A program made the translations under genes and the position numbers. The notes below the pieces were generated by a model. That model was given only the letters and a program-made list of their open reading frames with translations, made no database searches and had not been told where the DNA came from. Shown piece by piece: positions 23,229-35,529 of a stretch of DNA of 64,000 nt (positions are counted from its first letter, which is position 1; each line of letters starts with the position of its first letter). The stretch lies in contig NC_051434.1 of assembly GCF_001649575.2 (NCBI RefSeq), positions 11,564,761 through 11,628,760 on the forward strand, in the 5' to 3' direction. Source of the stretch: Kryptolebias marmoratus. Taxonomy: Eukaryota; Chordata; Actinopteri; Cyprinodontiformes; Rivulidae.

Positions 23229-26200
23229 GTAAGGACTCCTAATTGTTTTATTGTTTTTAATTGGCTGGTGTTGTCGCAGGACAACGGGGCCTTTCTCCAC
23301 CTTGTGTGGGACTTTTGAACCGACTCCTGTTTTAACCTTTCTAACCTCACCTGCGGGAGCAGCTCCACGTGCTGCTCAGCCCCACGGAGGAAAATTAAAG
23401 AAAAACAAGACTTAAAACACATTTATTAACATTCAGGACCAGGCGTTTGGCCTTGAGGACGGGTTAGCCGCAGCTAGCCGCTCGGAGTTAATTAAGGTGC
23501 AGGTGAGGTGGCGCGAGCCCCTGCACCTGGGACACTAATTAGGGTCAGAGTTTTCAGCTTGTATTTAACCTGCAGGCGACTAATGAAGAAATAATCAAAA
23601 CTCTTCACTGTATTTAGAAGTTAAGGCCTTAGTTAATCAAACAGCTTTAAAATACTCTTTAACTTATATTGAATTTAAATCATTAAACACAATTATTTAA
23701 TCTCAACTTTTATCCCCAGACATAAAAAAATATCCAAATCGTGTGTTATTGGGAACTGTTTGCAATGGAAAAGCAGATGGAAAAACTGCTGAAAGTGCTT
23801 TTATTTTGTTAAAAACTAGGCTGAAATTGGTTTACAGTCTGATAGTAATCACTGAAATAGGGTGTTTGGAAAGAAACGTGACACTTCCAACGCTGATGTG
23901 AAGACAGAGAGTAAAGGCCAAAAGATAAAGCTCAACATATGTTAACATTTATAACAAATATTAGAAAATAACTTGCAACAGCATCACTTTATTACATGTA
24001 TTGATCTGTTTATTTAATTGTTAAATTTTTAAACTGCACTTTGGTGCGTTATTAATTAATTAATTGTAATGTTATAGATGGACTATATTCATTTCAATAT
24101 GATAATGTGAGGGGAAAATGTTAATGTGTTTTTATGTAGTGTAAGTAAACATCTGGTTTCAGCTGTGGATAAGTGGTATAATAATCTGTTCCAGACACTC
24201 CGAGCCTTCTGTGTGAGGAGCTGGAAGATTCGGAAACAAATAACGCCCAAGAAACAACAAGCGGGAGGAGGGGAGAAGGAGATGAGGAAGCGTCTAATCA
24301 GAGGGGTAATGAAGAGGCGAGAGAGGAGACGGAGCGTGAAGGAACGAACGGAGGGGAGGAGAAAAGGGGAGACGAAGTTGTCGCGTCGGAGAAGGAGCCG
24401 ACGGTGAGAGGAGATGGGGAGGCCGAGGCCTGCAGGGTAGCGGCTGCTGATAGGAAAGAGACAAAAGTAACAAAGAAAACGGAGCCGAAAAAGAGCAGGA
24501 AGAGGCGGGGTAAGAAGCAGAACGAGCAGGTGAGAAGCAGGCGAGCAGGAAACAGGAAGGAGGAGGAGGAGGAGGAGAGGGGTCAGGCGCAGGACGCCTC
24601 CGCGGTGCCCTCGGAGGAGAACCCGGCTCTGCTGGAGCCCTCCATCAGCCTGCTGAGCCACTGTGACCTGTCGGACCAGGTGTACCTGGGCTTCGAGGAG
24701 GCAGGGATGTATTGCCCCCCAGTCCCGGTGCCCCTGCTGTACTCCTCGCAGCCTCCGGTCCCGATCCAGCCCGATCCTCCTCCGTCACACAGGACCAAAC
24801 GGCCTCGCAGCCCCCCTCCGCCTCACGGCCTCCCCCAGCAGAGCTCACAGGCTCTTGAGGTGAGAAGAAGGAATAAATATGTTCGCCCAGTCCTACCTGT
24901 TGATCCTCGAATGTAACACGTTCCTCCTTTAGTTGAGTACTTTAAAAGGTTTTTGGCCACGCTGAAGATAAAATATGCAAATCGAGCCTTTAAATATTTA
25001 TCATTCCATATGTTTGGAGATTCTCTGAATGCCTGATGATCCACTTTTAGTTACTTTTGCATATTCTTATATATCCCAACAGGGTTTCAATAACTCGCTT
25101 GCCATTTGTAATTACAGTCTAATGTGCAGGAAATGATGCACACCTACCGCCTTCTGTGCGATTAATGTTGCACCTGTGAAAATGCCATTTAAATATTCGG
25201 CTCACTTTGTGATAAAATGTCATATCAGGAGGTAATGGAGCTGCACCAACGCGTCACAGCAAAATATTATTTTATTCCATCCGACTTTAAAGGCGCGTCT
25301 CGGAGCAAACTTGAACACAGGTTGTATTTTCTAGAGAGGCAGTGCCTACGCTGTGAAATGTGTCAACATTTATTTATTTATTTATTTTTCTTTCTTTAGT
25401 GTTGGAGAAGGTAAACAATAAAGTCAATAGTTGTTTTTGTAAAGTGTAAGAAAGCCCCAAAGGCCTAAGCTTCGCTGCACAAGTGTTCAGACTTTTGTAT
25501 CGTTTTTGTGGCTCTTCCTGAACGAGGAGTGAAGTCTTGTTTTTTTTATATGTATTTCAATCCAACAGAATATCATACATATAAATCACAGTTTGGACAA
25601 ATTCTTAAATATATTTTTTGATGGTTCTTTTTTTTTAATTCCTATGAGCTAAGGGTGGGAGACTGATGATGCAATTATAAAACAATTATTGATGTATCCA
25701 TAACCACACTGAGCTTAGACTCTCTTAAACCTAAAAGAAACAAAAATATCTTTGCTCTGAGCTGCAGCAGGAAACAGTTTTCATTCAAACAGGATTTTAG
25801 GAACTAAATGAGTCGAGATGTTGAGTTCAGGGACATTAGATGGTGGGAGGTATCTTTGGCACAGTCCTGGTTCTCAGTGACTGAATGCAGATGCAGAATT
25901 TCACTCCTCTGGGATAAAAACTGGGTTGGACTTTAAACTTCGCTTTGCCTTTTTCAGAGTTGGGTGGAAATTTTGAATCCTGTCTCTTGACACTTCTCTG
26001 TTAGCAGTGGCAGCTATTAGCTACCAGTGGCTGTTTTTTTCTTGTCTTCCTCCAGGCAGAGGAAGAAAACAGCATAATTTTAACTTTAAAAAAAGCTGAA
26101 ATTCTTCCAGATACTGGCGTTCATTGCAGAAGGAGCAGTTTGTTTGGGTCTGTCGTCCATGAACCACTTCAGAGTTCTGCCTCTCGCGTGCCTCAGCTTG

Positions 26201-29200
26201 ACGTCATTAACGTTAAATGACTTTTTACATTTTTAAATCAACAGGGACCATGCCTCCAGCCCTGCTATATGAGCTACACAGCTTTGACTGTCAGAGGCTT
26301 TTAAACATCCTCGGGATCGGTGGTAGTTTTCAAGAACAGTTCAGTTTCTGACCTTTTGCAGTTCTTTTATTAGAAAATTCGGTTGTATAATCATTGGCTT
26401 TAACCTTTTCTTACAGAAGTTTTTCAGAACTGCGTCAGGTTAGGGGGAAAAATTCTAATAATTAATAGACCAAAGTGCTAAAAAATAAGAGCATCCAGTA
26501 GAGCTCCAGGGTACATTTAAAAAGGTATTGCCCTTCCTGCCCAACACCCAGTTAGATGATCGAAAACTTATGGAAGTGTTGTGAGCAGCAAGATGACAAA
26601 AACAGAGGAGGGAGGAAAATCTGGGTTTATCACGGCTGATATCATCATCACAATATTCAACAGTAATACTGCATTTGTATGGTTTATAAAAAATTATACA
26701 GTCAGAAAGAAGCTGCAGTCTCCTTTTCTTCCTTTATGCACTTTTTAAATTTTTCTTTACTCCACAGTTAAAAGCCCTTTTCCTTTTCACCATTTTCTTC
26801 TTCTTCTTGAAATGAAGTGCAGTGTTGTCTGAAGTACGGGAGATAAAGTGTTGGACTCTCGGTGCCTAATCTGGCAGCCAAGCTGTTCAGAGTTACACAT
26901 TTTCAGTCAGCAGCCAACTCCGGGCTTCGCAGCATTTACATTTTAGTTTTTCGATTCCTTTAATTACTTATTTGATGAAGGAAAATGAGAAGACTCTGCA
27001 TGATTTGCACAATTTCTCATTTGTTTTAGTCAACCTAAACCCATCAAATCAGATTTGTTTTTAGCTGAAGAATTTGTTTGTGTTCAGTAGTGACAAGAGA
27101 AATGAGAATACACAATCAGACTTTGACAATATATTGATCATTTTGCCTTTTAAATCAAAGTCTTGAGGTGGCAGCTTTCACAAAAGTATTTGCTGCTTTT
27201 TTTTTAGTCTTAAATTATGGAAAACTTCATCCCTTGGGGTTCGAAACGGTCTAGATAACGTGAGTAATCTGAGGACAACCTTAGGCTCTGGATAATTGCA
27301 TGCTTTTTGTCTTTTAATGAACCAACTAATTAACACAAAAATGAGAAAATCATTATCTTGGTGGCAGTCCTTCAGTATAGATGTGTTAGTCGCACATGGG
27401 AGACAACAACTAAAATTAATTGTCTAATCCAAAAAGTCCTGAGCAAACCTCTGTTGTTGGAAAGTCTCTGCAGCTGTTCTGCTGTCAGTATCGTTCTGAA
27501 AGTCATTTATAAAGAAGCATCCCGGTTAAGATGAAGTGATGATCAGCGAGGTGACGTTAGTTTGGTTTGTGGCAGATGGAGATAACTCAGGTCTACTCCA
27601 CTCGACGCTCCGTTCGATACAGCAGCAGGGGTCGAGGCCAGCCCCTCGGCTTCCCTCTGCTGCCCGGGTCGGAGAACGTGGACGGCTGCCCGCTGCCGCC
27701 TGCCCCCAAGAAGAAAACACGGACCCTCTACACCTCAGGTGATCACTGCGTCTGGTTTCTGTTGATGCACGGTCACATTTCAGCACAAACAGCTGATGTA
27801 TGGGTGTGTGTGTGTGTGTGTGTGTGTGCCTTCAGACCAGCTGGAGCATTTAGAGGCGTTGTTCCAGGAGGATCACTACCCTGATGCTGAGAAGAGGAAA
27901 CTCATCGCTGCGTCAGTCGGCGTCACCCCTCAGAGGATTATGGTAAAACTGTCCTGCTGCTCTTTTGATCTTTTGAGAAATTCTAATTAAGATGTTTCCT
28001 AGTTGGTTATCTGCTGCTCGCCAGGAAGAGAACATGATTAGCGTACAGAAAAGTTTTCTTTTCTCATCTTTTTAACTTTGACTGCCTTTCCTCTGCTCTC
28101 CTTCACAGCATCTTCTGCTTTCACATCAGTATCCATCATTATTTTCTCCTGATGTCCCTTTTTTACTGTTGCTTACAGCCTAAAGGCGACGACAGGCTAA
28201 TATTTTTGCTCCTCATGTTCATGTGGCTGTCTGTTAGCAAAATATTTCACGAACCACTGGATGAAGTTTAATGAATCTGTTAATTGTTGGCTGTTTATCC
28301 ACAGCTTATTGTGTGAATGTTGATTCAGCATTCACACAATTGTTTTTATAGATTTCCGTACATTTCTTTTGCAGTCTACTTCTGAATATTTTGTGCTAAT
28401 TTAATCAGAAATTTTTTTTTGTAACTTTTTCAAAATATGTCAAAACTTTATTAACAAATATCTTACATTGAAAGCTCTTCAATTCCTTTAAAAATATTGC
28501 TCTCTTTTAAATCTTTGTCAGGATACTTGTTGTTTTTGTCTAAACTACATCTAGGTTTTAGCTTTTGCTTCTTTTTAGCTTTTAGCTAATGTTCTGCTTG
28601 TTTTAACTTTAACGACTCAGTTATAGCTTCTTCTGAACTCAGAAATGACGCTGCATTTTTACAAAAATTGCTCTTCCAATCTTAACCCAATCCAAGATGG
28701 CCGCCACAACCTACCGACCTTAAAGAAAACTCATGCATGTCTGTAACTCAGTTTTACAGACATTGAGCTAAAAGTTGTTGTGGATTTAGCTGACACTGAT
28801 CCCCAACACGCGCTAACAGATTGTGTAAGGTTTTTTCATTTTGCCATTAACTGTTTGGTTTCAACTCTGTCAGCAAAATATCTGATTAATGATTTTAATT
28901 AAACCTTCAGGAAGTCATCACTGGATGTACGTCTACAGCTGGTTAACTTTTGGAGTCAACCCGGTCCAAGATGGCGGCCACAGCTCATCATTAGCCAACA
29001 CAAAAATGGCTCTAACTCAGTCAGTTTCACAGATAATGAGCTAAAATCTGATGTGGTAGTAGCTGAGAGTCATTCACGACACACACTCTGAGCGTGGCAT
29101 CTTGTGATGTCTCATGAGGTCGTACATAACGTCATTTTGGAAGTCTGACCCAAACTGCTACAACTCAGTCATTTCTCATCGTGAGACGACCTCGGTTTAA

Positions 29201-32200
29201 AACTCTGGCGTGAAAAGCGGCGGGCGACTTGCCTTTTCTGTAAGGAACGCTTGGGCGTTTAACCTTCTGTTGTTTCTGTGAACCAGGTGTGGTTTCAGAA
29301 CCGCAGAGCGAAGTGGAGGAAGGTGCGCTCCATCACAGCAAAGGCTGAATCCACACAGAGTGTCAGCAGTCCGACTCTCAAAATCAACCCCGCCCTGAAC
29401 GCGCTGACATCTAACAGGTAAATCAGCCACGCCCCTTTTTATTTAGACAATTCTGTGGATCCATTTATTGTTGAATATGTTTGTGTCCCCCCTTTTTATT
29501 TTATTTTGAACTCAGGAAGGGAGCACCATCTTTTTCTGGTCACTTTGCTGCTGCGCTGCCTCAGCTCGCCACGGCAGCTTCTTTCCCGTCTCAGACGCCG
29601 CCGTCCTTCAGCAGCCTGCTGGACAGCCTCAGCAGCCCAGGTGCGCCGCTCAAAATCCTACAGATAGGGCCGAAAAATACAGAAAATGGTCCATAATGCA
29701 CGAGGGAAGAAGACTAACTTATCTTTGATTATATTTTCTGATCAAGCAGCAGGAGAACAGTGTTCTCCCTGCAGCTGAGGGGTTCACAACTTTGTTACGT
29801 GTGAAATACTAAAAATAGAATTGAGGCTTTTTTAAAAATTATTTTAATTTTTTATTTTATTTTAGTGTGAGAGCACTGTTTGGATCGCAAAGTACAAACC
29901 CAAAAAAATTAACACCATGAAGATTCACGGTAAAAAGAAACGGCTTATCCTGTGAAAAGGTGGAAATATTTTTATCGCTGCTACAGAACAAGCAGATAAC
30001 TCGCAGTTTGTGGCAGGACCATCTGTCCTGAGAGCCTCGTTTATGCAAAATGCTTTCTAATCAACCAACAATAACGAAATCTCTTTGTGTCTAATATAAA
30101 GTCCCCCTCTCTTGTGCTTTTTGATCAGATTGGCACAGTAATGTGACTGGATCGGAGCTCATAATGTAAACATCTCACCTTCAGCCCGGGACGAGTGTGA
30201 ACTGCTGCCGTCACATTAACGGACAAACGAGCCTATTAGCGCTGGGTTAATTATCAGCTGCGTTAATTGTCTTTACAGAAATCACACAAATTCTGAATCT
30301 AAATATTTGAATAAAACTTTTCCCCTAAGGAAATAAGCAGTAGTTTGTGTTTTTTTTATAAGAATGAAACAGCTTTGCCTTTTAAAGCTGTTTTAGCTGC
30401 ATCTGGAGATTCTGCTGTTTTCTGTAATTTTTATATCACTTCATCCGCTGCCTCTTAACAGAATGGTTAAATTTTGCTTCTTTTGTTTTTTTTATTAATG
30501 TAAGCTGTTATTTAATTAGAGGTTAGTGTTGTTTTGGTGCCGTGGCTTCACGTCTGACAGACTGCAGTGACAGTAAAGTCCTGAAGAGAAAATAGATATT
30601 TTCAGCTGCTTCCAGTCACTGTCACTTTGTTTTAGGAAACTGCTGCACACTTTGCACGCTTCCCTGAATTGTTATGGGTAAATGACATGTTGTTTTGACT
30701 CTGGGAGGACCCAGCTTGTTCAAGAGATTAAAGCCTTGCAGTCTGAACACTGAGACTAAATTTACCCAAAAACTAAAGCCAGTGTTTTTGTTTTATGATT
30801 ATGATTTCACCTGTTTGTCTACAAGGTCAGTGCAGAGGGACAGACGTGGGTCAGCACCAGCTCTCGGCTCAGGGGAGTCTACCGGAGTTTCATCCTCGTC
30901 CCATGCACAGCCCTCCCCCTCTGCGGCGAGCCAGCCTCCCCCTTTTTACCACGGCGTACAACCCCGTCAGCCCCAACCCACCTCTCCTCAACACCCCCGT
31001 CCACACGCCGCCGCTCTTTCTCGACGCTCTGGAGGGCGTCTCGTCTTTGGCTCATTGTGACTCCCAGTCTCTGCAGACTGACTCCAGGTCAGCCCAGATG
31101 TTAGTGGACGGTTTTACGAACACTAGAGGACAACAGCTGACGGGGGGGCGGAGCATAAAACAGAGAGAGGGATGACGGCTCAGAGCGTCTGTAGTACTGG
31201 AGGCTCAGCTGGTCTGAAACATTTCAGAAGAAATATTGAGTCCATGTTAGTTAGTAATTTAATTAAATCCAAATAAAGTTAGTTTTATTTCCATGTACAT
31301 TCAGTTCAGAGCAAAATACAATCAGTAGATCCTGAAATGATCAGTTTACCCACATCATAATACAAACTATTTGCTAGAACAACTTTTTACCGAAAAGACT
31401 TATTTCAGAAAGGCTCAGCAGTGCTTGCAATACATTTCCTGGGACAAATGGCTCCTTATTTAAGTGTAGCACAGAAAGCAAAGCAAAAATCATTTAATGA
31501 AAATCTAAACGTTCAGTTTTAGAGTGTATTAAATTAGATTTTTTAGTATTTTTTTCAGGTTTGGGTAAGTATGGGGGGAGGAAATATTGCATTTGCTGAA
31601 AAGAAAAATGTTTAAATAGTTTCTCAAACAAGCAGAATATTTATATATAAAAGATAAACGGTCAAAATTATGCCCACTTTTGGATCATATACCACTGGAG
31701 CTGCCAATTTCTGCAAGTTAAAATAAAGAAAACATAATTGTTTGCTGTAAAATATTCTTTTTATGCTGTTTGTAATGTCAACAAGGAAAATCCAACTTTG
31801 AACCATTTTAGCAGACAAACATACAGGGTAACGTTTCATCAGATTTGCACTTTTGCGTGATGGGAATTTGTAACTTTCTCTTGAAATATATTTTGTCTAG
31901 ATTAAAGCAAATTTATATTTTCTCAAAAGTTGAAATTAAACAGCAGTATTTAAACCATCACTTGCCATAGTTGCTAATTGTATATCCTCCTTGTATGTAT
32001 TGTAAAATCAGCAAAGAAGTAAGGGAAAAATGATCCTAAATCCAATAGTATAAACACAGTAAGTTCAACATTTTTAGATGTTTTGACATCAAAATTGACA
32101 ATTTAGACAATTTTAATCAGAAAAAGTCTTTTGTTTTAAAATGAAATTGGCTGTTTAAAAATGACCAGATTTTTTTTTTAATATGAATTTCTCTCATCTG

Positions 32201-35200
32201 TCATAGAAAAGCAGCCATTTTAGTTATTTCTCAGCAGCATCCAGTCTTATTTTTCAGTGCATCCCGGTTATAACTCGGTGTGTAAGTCTGACAGATTTCC
32301 TCTTCCTGTTGTTCTCAGTTCGCTCTTCGACTTTCCGGAGAAGCTGAACTACCAGACGTCCGGCCAGCAGAGCGGCTCGCTCTCGTACCAGATCTCGTAC
32401 CCCGCCAGCCAGCAGCAAACCTCTCTGCCCCACATGACCTACCTGACTCCGTCCCCCTACCTCACCCCCAACCCTCCAGACTCCAACCCCACCTCCTACC
32501 TGACGTTTGGCCCCGGAGGGAGCTCCGCCGGGGTGGTGACTTACTCTGCAGGGGGTCAGACCTACTTCCCCCCTCAGAGTGCCGGGCAGATCCTGCTGCA
32601 GTCAGCCGGCCACAACGGTGAGTCATACGGGGACCGAATTAGATTTCACTGACACCGACGCAATTCAAGATTTCAGAAAATATTTACTGCAAATGTCGCA
32701 TTGAGTGAACAGCAGAAAACTTTCTGTGTAATCTAATGCCAGCGATTTGTTTCCAGAGAGGTTTAGACAAGGACGAAGACTGCAGAAGTTAAGATTAATA
32801 AAAGATTCATAGACTCGGGGCTTTTTTTTTTTTCCAATATACACAAAAAAAGCAATTTTCAGCAGTATTTATCTTCAGGCTCCAGTTCAAGCTGCATTAA
32901 AATCACAAAATTCTGAAGTGTAAATCTCTGCAAAGGCTCAGGAATCCCAATGTTATCTGTGAACACAGTTCATCACTGGATCCACAAACCGAGCTCATTT
33001 ATTCAGAGTTTAGCGCTTGTGATAACATTAGTGCTCATGTCACGGATGGGGCTGTGTGTCTGTAAATGAACGGTTTACTCGTCGGTTCTGATGCAACACA
33101 ACAAGCTGCAGCCTGCTTTAAAAAGTTGATTTATTGTGACACAGAATAGATATTGATCTGTTAAGCAGCTAAAAATAAAATATCAGTTCAGAATGTAAAA
33201 ATCTTATCAGCTTGTGATTCTTCAGTTCCCAAATGAAAAGTGTTGATAAAAGCGGTAAACACAACGCTCTTTAAACGATTTTTACAACGGAATGCAGGTA
33301 TTAATTCACTGTAACCGTTCAATTGAAAGATAAATTAAGTGTTTGTTCAGCTTCAACACTTATACTGTTGTCTTAAGGGTTTATAAATGATGCTCTTTTC
33401 ATGCACTTTTCCTCTTTATTATTATTATTTTTTATTATATATATATTATTTATATATATATATGCTTAATGAAGTTTAAGTATTCGGGGTGTGTTCACAT
33501 TTTACAAGTGTAGACTGATTAAAACAAACTGATGTGATTGTGTTGTCAGAGTGATAATTTGGTTAAAAAAAGTAATTGCTGTATTAAATTTTGATTCCCT
33601 TCAGACAAATGGATAAATCTATACCCATGTACACGAGTTAGGTCTTTAAAATGATTCTGCTTTGGTCTCGACCATGAAAGACAAACTAGACAAAGGAACT
33701 CCATATCACCTGCTGTGGAAAGGAGGGCAAAGATGCTTTGTGTGTTTGTTTGTCTGTTGTGTTAGCAAAATATCTCCTGAACCTTCGAATAGATGTTAAT
33801 TAAACTGAGAAAGTAATCATTTGATGTCCGCCTACAGCTGATAAACCTTTGGAGTCCACTCAGTCCACAGCTAATCTTAGCAAAATGTCAGACCTTAGCA
33901 AACACAGAAATGTTTTTCAGATATTGAGCTAATATTTGGTGTGTTGGTAGCTGAGAGTCATCGCCAACACGTACTCTGAGCTCTAACACGTCCCACAAGA
34001 TCAAGCATAATGTTATATTTAGGACATTTTTCATTTCTAAACATAAGATGACCTTCAGTTAAACTCTTGTCTGAAAGGCAGAGGTGATAACGTCCTCATG
34101 ATTCTTCAAATTTCAAACCGGGGATGTGAAAATCTGCCCTGGTGATTAAAACATTTACAGTTTATACAACAAATCCAAAAAGTAAATTGTTGCACGCCAC
34201 TCCTCTTCGCCCGTTGCATAAATTTCCATTGAGTGTAAAATGTGTGGCTGGAGTGCAGGATGGAGCTGGATGACAGCTGTGGTGGAGTAAGAGATTTGGA
34301 AGGACCAGCAACAGCTGCTGGGCTTAATGAGAGATGTAAAATGACACAGAGATATGGGGAGTCATTATGGGACACAGATAATGAGAACCATGAAGATCGG
34401 GCAGCAATTTTTATGGCACATTTTTTATTTTATTTTTTTTGATGCTGCCTAAGCTTGAGACTGAAGCGAGCCAAGCTGGCACCGTACGGTGATGTGGAAA
34501 CGGTGTCGACTGCTGATTGGTCAGGGGGAACCATCACCTGTAGGCGTGAACAGCAGGGTCTTTGAAGCAGCGCGCACACTGACGCACTTTCATGTCTTTT
34601 TGAAGTCGTTTCGGCGTCTGGCACATAATTTACAACCTCTGTCTCAAACCCATTCAGCTGGTAACAAATCTATACTAATTTCCTTTGTGTAGAGGTTTCA
34701 CGTTAACGTAGATGGGTGTTGTTCCATGTCGCTGCAGCTTTATGGGCTGGAAAACAAAAAAGGGAATACCTTCCCTGTGTAGAGCTTTAATGTACCATCT
34801 CATGTAATTGAAAAGAAGAACCACTATTAGTGTTAATTTCTGTCAGTAAAGCGCAGTGATGTACAGTAAGTTGCCTTATTTATGTGTTTTTCAAGCAGGT
34901 GGGATGCCAGCGTACCCATCGTATCCGTGGGGTAACTTATACAGTCAGACAGCTGCGAACCAGCGGGCTCCTCCCACCTACCCCACCAGCTTGGGGTCTT
35001 CTCGAGACCACCAGACTCCCTCCACCTCCAGCCTTCCTCTGCCTTCGTTCTTCCCGCAGGGGGAGCACGGGTCGTCCCACGTGAACTTACAGCATTCATC
35101 CAACGCTCAGACGCACACCAAGACCAGCAGCAGCGCCGCCACCGCCACCGCCACCGTCCTCCCACCTGTGTCCACTCTGCGGGCCCCCTGTCTCAGAGCA

Positions 35201-35362
35201 GAGACCACTCCGAACAAGGTTTCATCACTGCTTTCTTCTCCTCAGGTCAGCTCCCCGTCTCCAGAAAGCCCTCCAGTGCCCCCTTGTGTCAAACTTGAGT
35301 ATGACAGCCCTCGAGAGATTCACAGCCACTTCCACTGTGATTTCTCTCCCATACATTTTTGA
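23195..35362 (+). CDS. nobox: NOBOX oogenesis homeobox transcription factor
   Basis: NOBOX is a nuclear homeodomain activator needed for oocyte gene expression and follicle formation. Nine coding exons: 23195-23228, 24195-24859, 27576-27738, 27836-27942, 29287-29417, 29516-29640, 30826-31087, 32319-32617 and 34899-35362. Phases agree at every junction and total 2250 nt (749 residues). Seen in order: a short acidic start; a basic, possibly nuclear-localising stretch with [10 protein letters not shown]; an acidic/Pro segment; a homeodomain at about 278-337 with [26 protein letters not shown] and [12 protein letters not shown]; then a Pro/Ser/Tyr-rich C-terminal half. That half includes [12 protein letters not shown] and [13 protein letters not shown], which parallel SPPPVRRADLPF and SSGQILMQPPAGN of mammalian NOBOX. 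The homeodomain plus these tail motifs make NOBOX the best fit. Human NOBOX is on chromosome 7, so its position between sdc3 and matn1 is notable. Confidence 0.93.
24195..24859 (+). CDS. nobox: nobox exon 2 (charged N-terminal region)
   Basis: The exon lies between acceptor CTGTTCCAG and donor GTGAGA, phase 1 in and phase 0 out. It opens [19 protein letters not shown], continues through Glu/Arg/Lys-rich sequence with a [10 protein letters not shown] basic patch and an EEEEEE run, then [20 protein letters not shown] and a Pro-rich end. GTG at 24404 is not a start, since the frame stays open upstream to the acceptor. Confidence 0.85.
27576..27738 (+). CDS. nobox: nobox exon 3 (start of homeodomain)
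   Basis: The acceptor is GGTTTGTGGCAG and the donor GTGATC, phase 0 in and phase 1 out. It encodes [20 protein letters not shown]..., [14 protein letters not shown]. The last residues are the N-terminal arm of the homeodomain. Confidence 0.9.
27803..27828 (+). repeat. nobox: (TG)n at the 3' splice site of the nobox homeodomain exon
   Basis: A TG tract of about 13 units ends seven bases before the exon 4 boundary, leaving only CCTTCAG as pyrimidine tract. The intron is just 97 nt long (27739-27835). Confidence 0.9.
27836..27942 (+). CDS. nobox: nobox exon 4 (homeodomain helices 1-2)
   Basis: The acceptor is CCTTCAG and the donor GTAAAA, phase 1 in and phase 0 out. It encodes [20 protein letters not shown] through VGVTPQRIM, i.e. 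helix 1, helix 2 and the turn into the recognition helix. Confidence 0.95.
28230..29250 (+). repeat. main repeat family, + strand copies in nobox intron 4 (copy 3)
   Basis: A short fragment at about 28230-28290 has CTGTTAGCAAAATATTTCAC. A longer region from 28675 has two CAAGATGG(C)GGCCAC blocks at about 28693 and 28968, GGATGTACGTCTACAGCTGG, GATGTGGTAGTAGCTGAGAG, and the terminal AAGCGGCGGGCGACTT. It therefore holds at least a partial dimer. It is the most complete + strand copy in the window and ends only about 40 bases before nobox exon 5. Confidence 0.8.
29287..29417 (+). CDS. nobox: nobox exon 5 (recognition helix)
   Basis: The acceptor is TGTGAACCAG and the donor GTAAAT, phase 0 in and phase 2 out. 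It begins [12 protein letters not shown], the DNA-recognition helix with Gln50, Asn51 and Arg53, and then runs [20 protein letters not shown]. Confidence 0.95.
29516..29640 (+). CDS. nobox: nobox exon 6
   Basis: The acceptor is TTTTGAACTCAG and the donor GTGCGC, phase 2 in and phase 1 out. It encodes [20 protein letters not shown] through [13 protein letters not shown], a Ser/Pro/Ala-rich linker. Confidence 0.85.
30826..31087 (+). CDS. nobox: nobox exon 7
   Basis: The acceptor is TGTCTACAAG and the donor GTCAGC, phase 1 in and phase 2 out. The chosen frame reads [16 protein letters not shown] then [25 protein letters not shown] and [13 protein letters not shown]. AGs a few bases further in would change the frame and were rejected, because only this frame carries the NOBOX-like SPPPxRRAxLPx motif. 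Confidence 0.88.
32319..32617 (+). CDS. nobox: nobox exon 8
   Basis: The acceptor is GTTGTTCTCAG and the donor GTGAGT, phase 2 in and phase 1 out. It encodes [12 protein letters not shown], several Tyr/Pro/Ser-rich units such as [20 protein letters not shown], and [13 protein letters not shown], which resembles a conserved block in mammalian NOBOX. Confidence 0.9.
33740..34085 (+). repeat. main repeat family, copy 4 (nobox intron 8)
   Basis: The blocks run in the same order as the 28.7-29.25 kb copy: TGTTAGCAAAATATCTCCTG, GCCTACAGCTGATAAACC, TTTGGAGTC, GGTAGCTGAGAGTCATC, then a degenerate GAAAGGCAGAGG end. The CAAGATGGCGGCC core is partly deleted here. Confidence 0.75.
34899..35362 (+). CDS. 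nobox: nobox last coding exon
   Basis: Entered in phase 1 through a tandem AAGCAG acceptor. Use of the second AG gives [16 protein letters not shown]; use of the first (exon start 34896) adds one Ala. The rest is Ser/Thr/Pro-rich and ends [19 protein letters not shown]... with TGA at 35360-35362. A CTCCTCAG within the exon is not treated as a splice site because the frame is open across it. Confidence 0.9.
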
Positions 35363-35499
35363 GTGTGTGTGTGTTTGATTTATTTGTAAATAGAATAAGT
35401 GTGATTTTCTTTTTTTTATATTTTCTATTTGTATTGGGATGTTCTCAGTGGAAATGTTAACAACACAAGGCTCCGTTGGGCTCCATGAACCTCCCCTCC

Positions 35500-35505
35500 A
35501 ATAAA
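35500..35505 (+). terminator. nobox: poly(A) signal of nobox
   Basis: AATAAA about 138 bases after the stop, followed by a TGTT/TCTGTC-rich stretch. It implies a short 3' UTR. Confidence 0.8.
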
Positions 35506-35529
35506 TGTTCACTGCTCTGTCATTTTTTC

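Noticed and set aside
30829..30836. Alternative AG acceptors for nobox exon 7 just inside the chosen boundary
   Set aside because: They give frames that lack the [12 protein letters not shown] motif and reach a stop, or do not join in phase with exon 8.
35216..35245. Possible intron (AAG/GTTTCA ... CTCCTCAG) inside the last nobox exon
   Set aside because: It would be under 30 nt, too short to splice, and the frame is open across it.
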